Positions 45,951-54,739 of a stretch of DNA of 64,000 bases are shown here, one piece after another. The stretch is from positions 558,001-622,000 of the forward strand of contig NZ_JAFAIX010000004.1 of the NCBI RefSeq assembly GCF_019236475.1, in the 5' to 3' direction. The position numbers and the translations under genes were made by a program. The notes under the pieces were generated by a model, which was not told where the DNA came from, ran no database searches, and saw nothing but the letters and a program-made list of their open reading frames with translations. The stretch is from Chitinophaga sp. GTDB lineage: Bacteria; Bacteroidota; Bacteroidia; Chitinophagales; Chitinophagaceae. Each line of letters begins with the position of its first letter. Within the stretch, counting starts at the first letter, position 1.

Positions 45951-46337
45951 ATGGCACATATTATAGAACTGACCACACATAGCGACAAGCGAGGCAATCT
46001 CACTGTGATAGAAAAGCAGATACCGTTTGACATCAAGCGTATCTTCTATATTTATGGTGTAGATGATTCTGTTAGAGGCGGACATCGTCATCATACCACC
46101 ATACAAGCCGCCATCTGTGTACATGGCAGTTGTATTGTGTCTAACAATAATGGGCAGGAGAAGCAAGATTTTGTGATGGACCATCCGAATAAATGCCTCA
46201 TCCTACAGCCGGAAGACTGGCATACCATGCATCATTTCACACCTGATGCCGTATTGCTGGTAATGGCTTCCACCGCTTTCGATGCGAAAGATTACATCTA
46301 TGAACCTTACGATATAAACGACAAACTAGGGTTATGA
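45951..46337 (+). CDS. fdtA: dTDP-4-keto-6-deoxyglucose 3,4-ketoisomerase (FdtA/WxcM-like cupin)
   Basis: 128 residues. The cupin pattern [43 protein letters not shown] and [14 protein letters not shown] matches FdtA/QdtA-type ketoisomerases. These convert dTDP-4-oxo-6-deoxyglucose into the 3-keto sugar that a DegT aminotransferase then aminates. The next gene is exactly such an aminotransferase and overlaps this one by 4 bp. FdtA versus QdtA (galacto versus gluco product) cannot be decided by reading alone. Confidence 0.88.
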   Translation: MAHIIELTTHSDKRGNLTVIEKQIPFDIKRIFYIYGVDDSVRGGHRHHTTIQAAICVHGSCIVSNNNGQEKQDFVMDHPNKCLILQPEDWHTMHHFTPDAVLLVMASTAFDAKDYIYEPYDINDKLGL

Positions 46338-47416
46338 TCGATTATGAAAACCTCGGCTTGCTGAACAAGCCCTTCTTCGAAGAATTAAAAGCCTCTTTCA
46401 ATGAAACACTGGAAAGCGGTTGGTATATACTGGGAAATAAGGTAAAAGAATTTGAAAACGCCTATGCCGCCTATCATGGCAGTAAGCATTGCATTGGTTT
46501 GGCCAATGGATTAGATGCGCTGACATTGGCTTTGCGTGCCTTCAATTTTGAGCCGGGTGATGAAGTGATTGTACCTTCCAATACTTATATCGCTACTATT
46601 CTCTCTATTGCGCAATGTAATCTGAAACCCGTGTTGGTGGAGCCAGATATCCATACTTATAACATTGATGCTTCCAAGATAGAAGCCGCTATCACTCCCC
46701 GTACGCGGGCGATAATGGTCGTGCATCTGTATGGCAAGAGCTGTGAGATGGATAAGATTGTGGCCATCAAAGAAAAGTACGACCTGAAGTTGATAGAAGA
46801 CTGTGCACAATCGCATGCCGCGAGTTTCAAAGGCCAGTTGACCGGTACTTTCGGCGAGTATGGCGCCTTTAGTTTTTACCCTACCAAAAACTTGGGGGCT
46901 TTAGGTGATGCCGGCGCCATTCTCTGCAATGACGATACTTTGGCAGTAGCCATGCGCAGGTTGCGTAACTATGGCTCCGATGTAAAATATCACAATGAAG
47001 TAGTAGGCGTGAACAGTCGCCTGGACGAAATGCAGGCTGCATTTCTGCTGGTAAAATTCAAGTACCTGCAGCAGATCACCGAGCATAAACGTAAGCTGGC
47101 AGCTATTTATCATGAAGGTATTAAAAATGACTTCATTAAGCCGGTAGTACATCCTGATTATTTCGACGTATATCATATCTATAATATCCGCCATGAGCGC
47201 AGAGATGCGTTGAAGCAGTATCTGCTGGACAATGGTGTGAAGACGGATATTCACTATCCAATACCGCCTAATAAGCAGAAGGCTATGCAAGGGATCATTT
47301 CTGGTGATTATCCTATATCAGAGGAGATTCATCGGACTACATTAAGTTTGCCTTGCTCTTATTGTCACACTACTGCCGATATTGAAAAGGTGGTGGAAGT
47401 AATAAATAAATTCTAA
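46334..47416 (+). CDS. fdtB: DegT/DnrJ/EryC1/StrS sugar aminotransferase (FdtB-like)
   Basis: 360 residues. The PLP-enzyme pattern [63 protein letters not shown] and [18 protein letters not shown] (with the Schiff-base Lys in PTKNLG) is that of dTDP-3-keto-6-deoxyhexose aminotransferases. With the upstream ketoisomerase it would make dTDP-3-amino-3,6-dideoxyhexose (Fuc3N or Qui3N), the building block of surface glycans. No N-acetyltransferase (FdtC) and no rmlA or rmlB is in the window, so those steps must be encoded elsewhere. Confidence 0.9.
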   Translation: MIDYENLGLLNKPFFEELKASFNETLESGWYILGNKVKEFENAYAAYHGSKHCIGLANGLDALTLALRAFNFEPGDEVIVPSNTYIATILSIAQCNLKPVLVEPDIHTYNIDASKIEAAITPRTRAIMVVHLYGKSCEMDKIVAIKEKYDLKLIEDCAQSHAASFKGQLTGTFGEYGAFSFYPTKNLGALGDAGAILCNDDTLAVAMRRLRNYGSDVKYHNEVVGVNSRLDEMQAAFLLVKFKYLQQITEHKRKLAAIYHEGIKNDFIKPVVHPDYFDVYHIYNIRHERRDALKQYLLDNGVKTDIHYPIPPNKQKAMQGIISGDYPISEEIHRTTLSLPCSYCHTTADIEKVVEVINKF

Positions 47417-47418
47417 CT

Positions 47419-48177
47419 GTGACGGACAAACGATTTTCACCGGTTATCAGCATTATAACTGTTTGTTATAATGCTGAAAAATATATTGCACATACCATTG
47501 AGAGTGTGTTATCGCAGACGTATCCTCATATTGAGCATATCATTGTGGATGGTGCGTCTAAGGATAAGACGATGGAAGTGGTGGAGAGATATCGTTCATC
47601 TTCTATGAAGGTGCTCTCCGAGAAAGATAAGGGGCTGTATGATGCTATGAACAAGGGTTTGCAGTTAGCTACCGGCGATTATGTTTATTTTCTGAATGCC
47701 GATGACGTCTTTTTGGATGCGCAGGTATTGGAGAAAATGATTGCGAGTTGTGATCATGCGGATGTGTATTATGGAGAAGCCATGTTTTTGGATGCGGAGG
47801 GGAAGGCGTTGGGTTTGCGTTCTGAGCTGACCCCTCAGAAAGTGCCTGAAAATCTGGACTGGAAAAGCTTGCAACATGGCATGGTGGTGTCCCATCAGGC
47901 TTTTATTGTTAAGAGAGACATTTGTCCTCCATATGATTTACGTTACAAAGTGAGTGCAGATATTGACTGGATGATCAAGGTGCTGAAACAGACCAAAGTG
48001 GCCTGTAATACCCGCCTGGTGGTGGCTGGCTTCCGTGTGGGCGGTACATCCAAGCAGCGTCAGCGACTGGCATGGAAGGAGCGTTACCAGATATTGAGCC
48101 ATCATTATGGGAAGATTTCTAATTTTTTGCATCATCTGTACATCGCAGGTAGATATATAGTATCGAAGAAATATTAA
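47419..48177 (+). CDS. Family 2 glycosyltransferase
   Basis: 252 residues, starting with GTG 47419 two bases after the fdtB stop. VISIITVCYNAEKYIAHTIESVLSQTYPHIEHIIVDGASKD is the GT2 nucleotide-binding region in order, YFLNADDVFLDAQVLEKM gives the DxD-type site (ADD), and HGMVVSHQAFIVKRD follows. It probably adds one sugar, possibly the amino sugar made by FdtA/FdtB, to the lipid-linked glycan. It is the last gene of the operon. Confidence 0.88.
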   Translation: MTDKRFSPVISIITVCYNAEKYIAHTIESVLSQTYPHIEHIIVDGASKDKTMEVVERYRSSSMKVLSEKDKGLYDAMNKGLQLATGDYVYFLNADDVFLDAQVLEKMIASCDHADVYYGEAMFLDAEGKALGLRSELTPQKVPENLDWKSLQHGMVVSHQAFIVKRDICPPYDLRYKVSADIDWMIKVLKQTKVACNTRLVVAGFRVGGTSKQRQRLAWKERYQILSHHYGKISNFLHHLYIAGRYIVSKKY

Positions 48178-48225
48178 ATAGATTCTCTATTTTGCGGGGA
48201 TTATTTTTAAACGAATATCCCAACT

Positions 48226-49632
48226 ATGAAGCAAATTAACCTACGCAGTATACTGTCGGCTGCGTTTCTGCCTATTGTCATGGTAGCATGTAATCCTGGA
48301 CATCCTGACAAAGAACCACCTGTTACTCCGCCAAAATTTGAGATTCCCAAAACGCATGGTGATACACTGGCTTATTTCTACAAGAAGACATTAGGGATTG
48401 ATAGTACTCAGATTAAAGGAGATATTATTGATGGCGACATTTTCCTTCCGAAGACTACCTTATCGAATTTATTTGCCTCATTCCCATTTGAGGAGAGCAA
48501 GGATAGTACAAAGCACGCTCTGAGTCCATTGAAGGCATCTTCCAACATTGTTCGTACGATCAAAATCAAGGCAAGCAACCTGAGTGGGGAATGGTTGAAT
48601 GCTGCCAGAGGGGCTATTGGCTACTGGAATAGTTTTCTGATCAGTAAGGGCTCTCTGGTAACCTTCATGTTATATACAGATCCGGCTCCTACCGAGGTTG
48701 AAATTGCCTTTGATTGTAATTATACCGGCACTACTGCTATCACCAACTTCCCTACTGGAGATGGCAGAGTAGGTAATAGTATTTCGATCAATACTTGCAA
48801 CGCTACTATAGCAGCTTATACTACTAAACAGAAAGCTTATTTCCTGGCGCACCAGTTGGGACATATTCTAGGCATGCCGCATTCAGATGGTTTGGGTAAA
48901 ACCTACTACGATTACGGCTATGCTACCGGCGATGTGAATTCACTCATGCAAAGTAAAATGCCTTCTACTATTCCTTCCCAGGTTTTCTCTGCCGGTGATA
49001 TCGCAACGATCAACAAAATGTATCCTCGTGTAGATATGACCGAGGTATCAGCGGGAAATCTTTCTGAATTAGTAGGTATGGATTTTGGCAGTGACGACGG
49101 CGTTTTATACTACCATCCAAATGGTAAAGTTACCAGAGGAACGCTGGCTACTACATATGGTCCAACGACCACGTATGTAGCTTATTCCAAGCTGACCAGA
49201 GATCAGATTATCACTATTACCGTTTCCAGCCATAACCGTTACTATGCATGGTATAAGAATGGAATGGTGTCTAATGGAGACAGATATGATTTTAACAGCA
49301 ATCCATTTGATGATTATCGTCCTTTTACCCTGCCATATAATAAAACAGTAAATGATATTGTGGGCATCACCTGTAACAAGGCAAATGATGACATCTATAC
49401 CTATTACAAAGATGGTACTTATTCTGTAGGCAGAACCTCCAATTTGGCACAGTACTATTATGGTTTGGCTTATACTGTACCAGTTGGTAAGCAGTATTCA
49501 GACATCAAGGCAGTTGGTAGTTCTACTGATGGCACGTATTATTTCTGGTATAATGATAATACCGTGTCTTATAGTGCTAGTCCATCCCATTCAAATGCGC
49601 AAGGACCTATAAAGGTTTCCACACAAAAATAA
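48226..49632 (+). CDS. Lipoprotein with metzincin-like zinc motif (catalytic Glu replaced by Gln) and C-terminal repeats
   Basis: 468 residues. MKQINLRSILSAAFLPIVMVAC is a lipoprotein signal, followed by a Pro-rich linker. Residues about 100-260 look like an M57/matrixin-type metalloprotease domain: the zinc motif reads AHQLGHILGMPHSD near 207-220, so all three His and the Gly of HExxHxxGxxH are kept but Glu is Gln (CAG at 48853-48855). A Met-turn-like SLMQ follows. The C-terminal 190 residues hold about four copies of an aromatic motif (VLYYHPNGKV, YAWYKNGMV, YTYYKDGTY, YFWYNDNTV) spaced 45-50 residues, like a propeller or lectin-type repeat. It follows the glycan operon after 48 bp. Confidence 0.72.
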   Translation: MKQINLRSILSAAFLPIVMVACNPGHPDKEPPVTPPKFEIPKTHGDTLAYFYKKTLGIDSTQIKGDIIDGDIFLPKTTLSNLFASFPFEESKDSTKHALSPLKASSNIVRTIKIKASNLSGEWLNAARGAIGYWNSFLISKGSLVTFMLYTDPAPTEVEIAFDCNYTGTTAITNFPTGDGRVGNSISINTCNATIAAYTTKQKAYFLAHQLGHILGMPHSDGLGKTYYDYGYATGDVNSLMQSKMPSTIPSQVFSAGDIATINKMYPRVDMTEVSAGNLSELVGMDFGSDDGVLYYHPNGKVTRGTLATTYGPTTTYVAYSKLTRDQIITITVSSHNRYYAWYKNGMVSNGDRYDFNSNPFDDYRPFTLPYNKTVNDIVGITCNKANDDIYTYYKDGTYSVGRTSNLAQYYYGLAYTVPVGKQYSDIKAVGSSTDGTYYFWYNDNTVSYSASPSHSNAQGPIKVSTQK

Positions 49633-49655
49633 TAGTCGATACAGTATTATAATCA

Positions 49656-49700
49656 AAAAACCGTAAGTAACGTCTGTAGTAGATGTTACTTACGGTTTTT
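49656..49700. terminator. Terminator after the metalloprotease-like lipoprotein gene
   Basis: 16-bp perfect stem AAAAACCGTAAGTAAC / GTTACTTACGGTTTTT, extended inward by four pairs including one G-U, followed by a T-rich tail. Confidence 0.9.
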
Positions 49701-49709
49701 GTCTTTTTC

Positions 49710-49738
49710 GTTGTCCCTGCCCAGCGGGCAGGGACAAC
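49710..49738. repeat. 29-bp GC-rich palindrome (REP-like), copy 3
   Basis: Arms GTTGTCCCTGCCC and GGGCAGGGACAAC around AGC; the third base pair is T-A here and C-G in other copies. It starts 9 nt after the terminator stem. The following bases AGATGTGAGT are shared with copy 4. Confidence 0.8.
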
Positions 49739-49755
49739 AGATGTGAGTGATATAA

Positions 49756-50670
49756 TTATCTGTTCTCCACTTTTTGTAATCTGGCTTTCAGCGCTGTGAT
49801 TTCCTCTTGTTGTTGGAGGAGATATAAAGTCAGCTCTTCCACTTTTTGTAATAAACGTTTATTCATATCTCCGACATCCAGGCCGTTCTGCTCTACTTCT
49901 GCTGCAGCAGGCATATCGGGGAGGTGTTTATGCGTATTTAGATATTGTTTAAGGTCATTTAGAGATGGCAATGGGTAATTCTCCTGGAATACATAGTCTG
50001 GCCACTCAGTCATGGTTACCTTCACTTTTTGCGCTGTTATCGTTCCGGCTACTGCCAATTTAGATTTGGGCGTGGAGGTACCGATGCCCACATTTCCGTT
50101 ATTTAAAACAGACATTCTCACTGTATAGGCAGTTCCGTTATAGTCACCGAATGTTAATCTTCCTCCAGCAGCTGAAGGAAAGTATACACTATATTCGTAC
50201 GGGCCATTATCCATATCGGTACCTAAGCCCATCCAGGCTTGTGGATCTATCTCTAATCCGAAGACCTGTAGTCTGGGACTACGGGCATAGTTGCCGCCAA
50301 TCATTATTGCCGGTTGTGTGGATGTTTTCTGTATATGGAGATTTGCCAGTGGGTTCATGGTCCCGACCCCTACAAAGCTGTTATTTATATTTATTGTCAG
50401 TGCATCCGATTGTGTACCATAGCTATAGATGTGAAAATTATTGTCTCCGATTTCTCTTTGCCCGATAAAGAAATGGTTCACCTGATTGGTTTGCCAATTT
50501 AAACCGAGGAAAGAGTTGGAGGTAGGTCTGTTTAAGATCAGAAATTTATTGTCTGCATTAATGCTATTTCCACTTTCGAAAACGGATTGTAATGGTGGTA
50601 CCTGGCTCTGCCCTTTTACAGAGAGTGCGAGAGAAAATGCAACAGTGCTACTCAGTAAGAATTTCTTCAT
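49756..50670 (-). CDS. Secreted fibre-like protein with C-terminal coiled coil
   Basis: 304 residues. Signal peptide MKKFLLSSTVAFSLALSVKGQ. The body has repeated beta motifs FVGVGTMNPLANLHIQ and NVGIGTSTPKSKLAVAGTI, the G-I-G-T-x-x-P pattern common in Bacteroidota fibre and phage-tail-like proteins. The C-terminus has HKHLPDMPAAAEVEQNGLDVGD and then a heptad coiled coil (MNKRLLQKVEELTLYLLQQQEEITALKARLQ). This resembles trimeric fibre proteins with a chaperone-like end. The exact role is unknown; it is likely exported, and lies as a single gene between two palindrome copies. Confidence 0.75.
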   Translation of the reverse strand: MKKFLLSSTVAFSLALSVKGQSQVPPLQSVFESGNSINADNKFLILNRPTSNSFLGLNWQTNQVNHFFIGQREIGDNNFHIYSYGTQSDALTININNSFVGVGTMNPLANLHIQKTSTQPAIMIGGNYARSPRLQVFGLEIDPQAWMGLGTDMDNGPYEYSVYFPSAAGGRLTFGDYNGTAYTVRMSVLNNGNVGIGTSTPKSKLAVAGTITAQKVKVTMTEWPDYVFQENYPLPSLNDLKQYLNTHKHLPDMPAAAEVEQNGLDVGDMNKRLLQKVEELTLYLLQQQEEITALKARLQKVENR

Positions 50671-50763
50671 AGATGAAGGGGATTTAGGGCAGCAAATTAA
50701 TTAATAAGTACTGAAAGAGCTGATTATTATTGGGTTTAAGTTACCAAGCAGTATGATAAAAAT

Positions 50764-50810
50764 AAAAGAAAAAGGAATTGAAGCCGGAGACTTCAATTCC
50801 TTTTTCTTTT
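50764..50810. terminator. 20-bp perfect hairpin terminator
   Basis: AAAAGAAAAAGGAATTGAAG (50764-50783) pairs with 50791-50810 around CCGGAGA. A- and T-rich flanks on both strands; it ends the leftward yfhO gene and lies upstream of the fibre gene's 5' side. Confidence 0.88.
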
Positions 50811-50816
50811 ATTTTC

Positions 50817-50845
50817 GTTGTCCCTGCCCAGCGGGCAGGGACGAC
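50817..50845. repeat. 29-bp GC-rich palindrome (REP-like), copy 4
   Basis: As copy 3 except that the right arm ends GACGAC, giving a G-T pair at the third position. It starts 6 nt after the terminator stem; the shared AGATGTGAGT tail follows. Confidence 0.8.
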
Positions 50846-50866
50846 AGATGTGAGTATTTTGCTTTA

Positions 50867-53407
50867 TTAAGCAGTTTTATTCTTTTTGTCGCTCATATAT
50901 TGCCAGATGAATCCACCTGCAGCGATGAGCAGTACGAGGATAGAGGAGATATATGAAATGGTGGCCGTCTTGTAGAAAGTTTGCGGTTGGAATTTCATTT
51001 CTACCTTATGCTGGCCTGCAGGGATTTTCAATCCACGCAGTGCGTAGTTGGTGCGGATGATATCTGTTTCTTTACCATCGATAAATGCTTTCCAGCCCGC
51101 AGGGTACCAGATATCGGAGAATACTGCGAAACCTTCCTGACTGTTGTTGGAAGCGTATTCCAGGTTATTCAGGCCGTATTTAGTCAGTTTGATGCTGGCA
51201 GTGGTATCGGCTACTGGTTGGAAGGAACCACCCAGTTTAGGTTCGAAACGTTTGTCTACTACAGCGCTGTCTTTTACATTCAGGAAGCCGAGTGTTTTCA
51301 TTTCAGTATTCGCATCTGGTGCATATACGATACCTTTTACAAACCACGCATTACCGTATGCTTCTGGATTGCGTTGAGCTACCAGTTGACCGTTTTGGCC
51401 AGGGAAGATCAGGTATTTGGTGTTCAGCATGTCTAGGATGCGCATATCCTGTGGCTGAGGTTTACCGGAAGCGATGTGCTGGTAAGCAGGAACGAGCAGA
51501 TGATCCAGCATATCTTGGTAAATCCACAGTTTAGCAGGACTGTAACCACCGATGTTTTTATGGAAGTAAGAAGGAGCCGCATTATCGAGTGGAGCGGTGA
51601 GGTTCCATACGCGGTAATAAGGATCTGGATCTTTCTTGATTTCCAGGTCGGCGGCAGTAGGTTGCAGTTCAGCCATGAAAGTAGAATCGTCTACAAAGCT
51701 GTCTGTATTCAGGTATTTTTTGTCTTGTTGCCAGAGATCGATCGTAATAGCGCCAATAGTAATTACTGCCAGTACGGTCATATTGATTTTGTTTTTCAGG
51801 AATGCCCAGAGTGCACCTGCGCCGATGGCGATAAAGAGGAGGGAGCGGAAGCTGTCTTTCAGCATCAGGTCCGCACGGTCTTTTTCCAGTCCGCGTATGA
51901 TCGACTTAGCGTTTTCTTCGCCACCGAAATATTGACTGAAGCTGCTGAGCAGTCCTGCATCGTGGTGGCTGGTGAAGTTCATGGTATAGCTACCAGCGAT
52001 ACCAAATACTACCACCACACCTGCAGTAGCGAGGGTAGCGTATTGCAGTTTTTTCAGCAATACAGCGGTACCGAGAGTACCATCCACCACCTCTTGTAAT
52101 GCGAGGATAGCCAGCACCACAAAAGAGAAAGACGGTATAATCAATGCCATAGCAGGGGCACGGAATTTATTGTAGTAAGGGAGGTGGTAGAAAAGGAATT
52201 CGTTTACAATCATGAAGTGGTTGCCCCATGCCAGTACAAAACCTACGATCGTGATAGGAATCAGCCACCAGATATGCCAACTGCGAACTATCAGTAACGA
52301 CAGTACGAAAAGGAGGCAGATGATAGCACCTACATATACCGGACCAGAGGTACCCTTAGGCTGATCGCCGTGGTACATAGGGAAAGGCGCCTGTTGCAGG
52401 ATTTGTTCTGCTTGTGCTTCTGGGGCGCCGATTTTCACCAGTGCCTGATAGGTATTGGAACCTACGCCTGGTTTGGCGCTGGAAGCGTTACCTGCATAGC
52501 CTGGGATCAGGAAAGTGAAGGATTCTTTTATACCATAGCTCCAATCGTATGCGTAATCGATATCCAGACCAGTAGATTTGGTGTCTTTTTTAGCGCCGCC
52601 TGATTCTTCTGGAGAGTGGATGGTCAGTTCGGATTTGCTACCACGCATGGTGTACTCTGCATACTCCTGTGTTACTAGCAGGGTATTAATAGAAGGCAGT
52701 ACCCCCATTACACCTGCTACCAAAAGGATAGCAGATGCTTTTATGAAAGTGGAAAGTTGTTTTGTTTTATAGAAATGTATAAACGCTGCGATCACTACAA
52801 ACACGATACAAATGAAAGTGTAGTAGATCACTTGCAGGTGGTTATTATAGATAAAGAGCGCGGTGGCTACCATGGTGAGGGCGGCGCCGCTGAAATATTT
52901 ACCGCGATAAGTGAGTAGGATACCCGCAAAAACGGCTGGCATCAGGGCGATATCGTACATTTTAGTGACGTGCCCTACATCAATCAAAATCACATTATAG
53001 GTACAGAATGCGAATGCTATTGCCCCAGCAATTCGGATCCAATATTTAATGTTGAGTACGCATGCCAGGATATACATACATATCATGGCGAGGAAAAGCA
53101 TGTTAATAGGGTCGGGCAGAAAGAGGCAAACAGCTTTATTGAGAAAAGCTATCTTGTTGGCATTAGGGCCGGTATAAACCACATAGGTGGGCATTCCCCC
53201 GAACATGCTGTTAGACCAGAGTGGGATATCGCCTGTCTGCTGGTAATAGTCTTTCGCTTCTTTGGCCATTCCCTGCACGTTCATCATGTCCGACTGGTTT
53301 ACAACCTTGCCTTCCATTGCTGGAGCGCAGTAAATTGTAGCCAGGATCAGGAAGATTCCTATTGCTGCCAGATGTGGTAGTATGGCTTTTAGCCAGTTTT
53401 GCTTCAT
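50867..53407 (-). CDS. YfhO-family multi-spanning membrane protein
   Basis: 846 residues, starting MKQNWLKAILPHLAAIGIFLILA. About 12-14 membrane segments precede an exported domain and a final helix (ATISYISSILVLLIAAGGFIW). SMFGGMPTYVVY, LAWGNHFMIVNEFLFYHLPYYNKFRAPAM (in parts) and the C-terminal VFSDIWYPAGWKAFIDGKE are the pattern of YfhO proteins. These are GT-C-like; the Bacillus member is linked to lipoteichoic acid glycosylation. A glycosyl-transfer role here is inference. Normal length. Confidence 0.88.
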   Translation of the reverse strand: MKQNWLKAILPHLAAIGIFLILATIYCAPAMEGKVVNQSDMMNVQGMAKEAKDYYQQTGDIPLWSNSMFGGMPTYVVYTGPNANKIAFLNKAVCLFLPDPINMLFLAMICMYILACVLNIKYWIRIAGAIAFAFCTYNVILIDVGHVTKMYDIALMPAVFAGILLTYRGKYFSGAALTMVATALFIYNNHLQVIYYTFICIVFVVIAAFIHFYKTKQLSTFIKASAILLVAGVMGVLPSINTLLVTQEYAEYTMRGSKSELTIHSPEESGGAKKDTKSTGLDIDYAYDWSYGIKESFTFLIPGYAGNASSAKPGVGSNTYQALVKIGAPEAQAEQILQQAPFPMYHGDQPKGTSGPVYVGAIICLLFVLSLLIVRSWHIWWLIPITIVGFVLAWGNHFMIVNEFLFYHLPYYNKFRAPAMALIIPSFSFVVLAILALQEVVDGTLGTAVLLKKLQYATLATAGVVVVFGIAGSYTMNFTSHHDAGLLSSFSQYFGGEENAKSIIRGLEKDRADLMLKDSFRSLLFIAIGAGALWAFLKNKINMTVLAVITIGAITIDLWQQDKKYLNTDSFVDDSTFMAELQPTAADLEIKKDPDPYYRVWNLTAPLDNAAPSYFHKNIGGYSPAKLWIYQDMLDHLLVPAYQHIASGKPQPQDMRILDMLNTKYLIFPGQNGQLVAQRNPEAYGNAWFVKGIVYAPDANTEMKTLGFLNVKDSAVVDKRFEPKLGGSFQPVADTTASIKLTKYGLNNLEYASNNSQEGFAVFSDIWYPAGWKAFIDGKETDIIRTNYALRGLKIPAGQHKVEMKFQPQTFYKTATISYISSILVLLIAAGGFIWQYMSDKKNKTA

Positions 53408-53469
53408 CGGATATTTTGGATTTAGTTTTAAAGAAACAAAAATAACTGTAATTTATCCGAAATTTCAAT

Positions 53470-53751
53470 ATGCGCTGGATACGTTTTCTATTAAAATTTG
53501 TGTTTATCTGCAATGTGTGCTTTATTATCGGCGAAATCCTCCGCATTACGGCATATAATCATGAGTGGGATGCGTTGTTAATGCACATCCTGGTGTTGGG
53601 AGTAGGGATTGCATTCCCGGTTAACCTGGTTGTCAGTGTTTTAGTAGCTTTATTGTTGTTACTGAAAAAAATTGAGTGGAAATCTTTGCCACCGTGGGTA
53701 TATTTGCTGAATCTAGCAATACTCATCGTACAACTTTATATAACTTTCTGA
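53470..53751 (+). CDS. Small membrane protein of unknown function
   Basis: 93 residues with three hydrophobic helices (FLLKFVFICNVCFIIGEIL, LMHILVLGVGIAFPVNLVVSVLVALLLLL in parts, VYLLNLAILIVQLYI). No family is recognised. Its stop TGA overlaps the ATG of the downstream transporter by one base (TGATG), so translational coupling is likely. It is divergent from yfhO with 62 bp between starts. Confidence 0.7.
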   Translation: MRWIRFLLKFVFICNVCFIIGEILRITAYNHEWDALLMHILVLGVGIAFPVNLVVSVLVALLLLLKKIEWKSLPPWVYLLNLAILIVQLYITF

Positions 53752-54557
53752 TGATTAAAAATATGTTGAATGATAAGCCGACGAAGCTGTTTTTGGCTTT
53801 TTCGTGCTTTTTTGTTGCCAATGCCCTCATAGCCGAATGTATAGGCGGAAAGTTATTCTCTTTGGAAGCGTTGTTTGGTCTTCCGGTACATACCTTCTCC
53901 TTATTGGGACAAAGTGGACTATCCCTTACACTTACTGCAGGTGTGCTATTATGGCCGCTGGAGTTTGTTATGACAGATATTGCCAATGAATATTATGGTC
54001 CTAAAGCGGTGCGCAGGATTTCTTATACGGCAGTTATCCTGATCTCTTATGCCTTTCTGATGTTTTATGTGGCGATCAAAGTACCTGCATCTGAATTCTG
54101 GAAAGGGAGCAGGGTTACAGAAGGTATTCCGAATATGCAAACTGCCTTTGATAGTATTTTCGGTCAGGGGATGTGGATTATATTAGGTAGTCTTATCGCC
54201 TTTTTGGTGAGCCAGATTGTGGATGTAACCGTGTTTCATAGGATTAAGAAACGTACTGGTGAGAAGCATGTGTGGCTCCGTGCCACTGGATCTACACTGG
54301 TATCTCAGTTGGTCGATAGTTTTATCGTATTGTTTATCGCATTCAAAGTAGGGCAGGGATGGAGTTGGCAACTAGTGCTGGCTATCTGCCTGGTCAATTA
54401 TGCATATAAAGCAGTGGTGGCTATTGCATTGACACCATTGATTTATTTCTTGGAACATAGGATTAACAAGTATCTGGGGCATGAAACCGCGGCGCGTATG
54501 AAAGCGGCGGCCATGGGGAAAGAGCATCCGTTGGTGGCGCCGGTTAATGTTGATTAA
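53751..54557 (+). CDS. yhhQ: Queuosine precursor transporter (YhhQ/VUT family)
   Basis: 268 residues from ATG 53751, which overlaps the upstream stop; ATG 53763 is an alternative. About six to seven membrane helices are present. SCFFVANALIAECIGGKLFSL, PLEFVMTDIANEYYGPKAVRRI, FLVSQIVDVTVFHRIKKRTGEKHVWLRATGSTL (in parts), VSQLVDSFIVLFIAF and a C-terminal ALTPLIYFLEHRINKYL identify the VUT family. It takes up preQ0 or preQ1 for tRNA queuosine synthesis. No other queuosine gene is here. Confidence 0.93.
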   Translation: MIKNMLNDKPTKLFLAFSCFFVANALIAECIGGKLFSLEALFGLPVHTFSLLGQSGLSLTLTAGVLLWPLEFVMTDIANEYYGPKAVRRISYTAVILISYAFLMFYVAIKVPASEFWKGSRVTEGIPNMQTAFDSIFGQGMWIILGSLIAFLVSQIVDVTVFHRIKKRTGEKHVWLRATGSTLVSQLVDSFIVLFIAFKVGQGWSWQLVLAICLVNYAYKAVVAIALTPLIYFLEHRINKYLGHETAARMKAAAMGKEHPLVAPVNVD

Positions 54558-54575
54558 CATAAAGTATTGCAGATA

Positions 54576-54618
54576 AAACAAAAGGGATTGACGTCTACGA
54601 CGTCAATCCCTTTTGTTT
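54576..54618. terminator. 20-bp perfect hairpin terminator after yhhQ
   Basis: AAACAAAAGGGATTGACGTC (54576-54595) pairs with 54599-54618 around a 3-nt loop; bidirectional A/T flanks. Confidence 0.9.
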
Positions 54619-54626
54619 ATTATTTC

Positions 54627-54655
54627 GTCGTCCCGGCCCGTCGGGCCGGGACGAC
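54627..54655. repeat. 29-bp GC-rich palindrome (REP-like), copy 5
   Basis: Arms GTCGTCCCGGCCC and GGGCCGGGACGAC around GTC. Relative to other copies the arm has G for T and the opposite arm C for A, a compensatory pair change. It starts 8 nt after the terminator stem. Confidence 0.8.
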
Positions 54656-54739
54656 AGGAAGGAGATTTTGCCTTCATCCCTTTTGGGGCAATTTTGATGT
54701 AAACTGCCCAATGATGAACTCCTGATAGTGTATTGCCTA

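Noticed and set aside
49710..50845. Repeated palindromes as a CRISPR array
   Set aside because: The copies are single, kilobases apart, strongly palindromic and tied to gene ends; there are no regular spacers and no cas genes.
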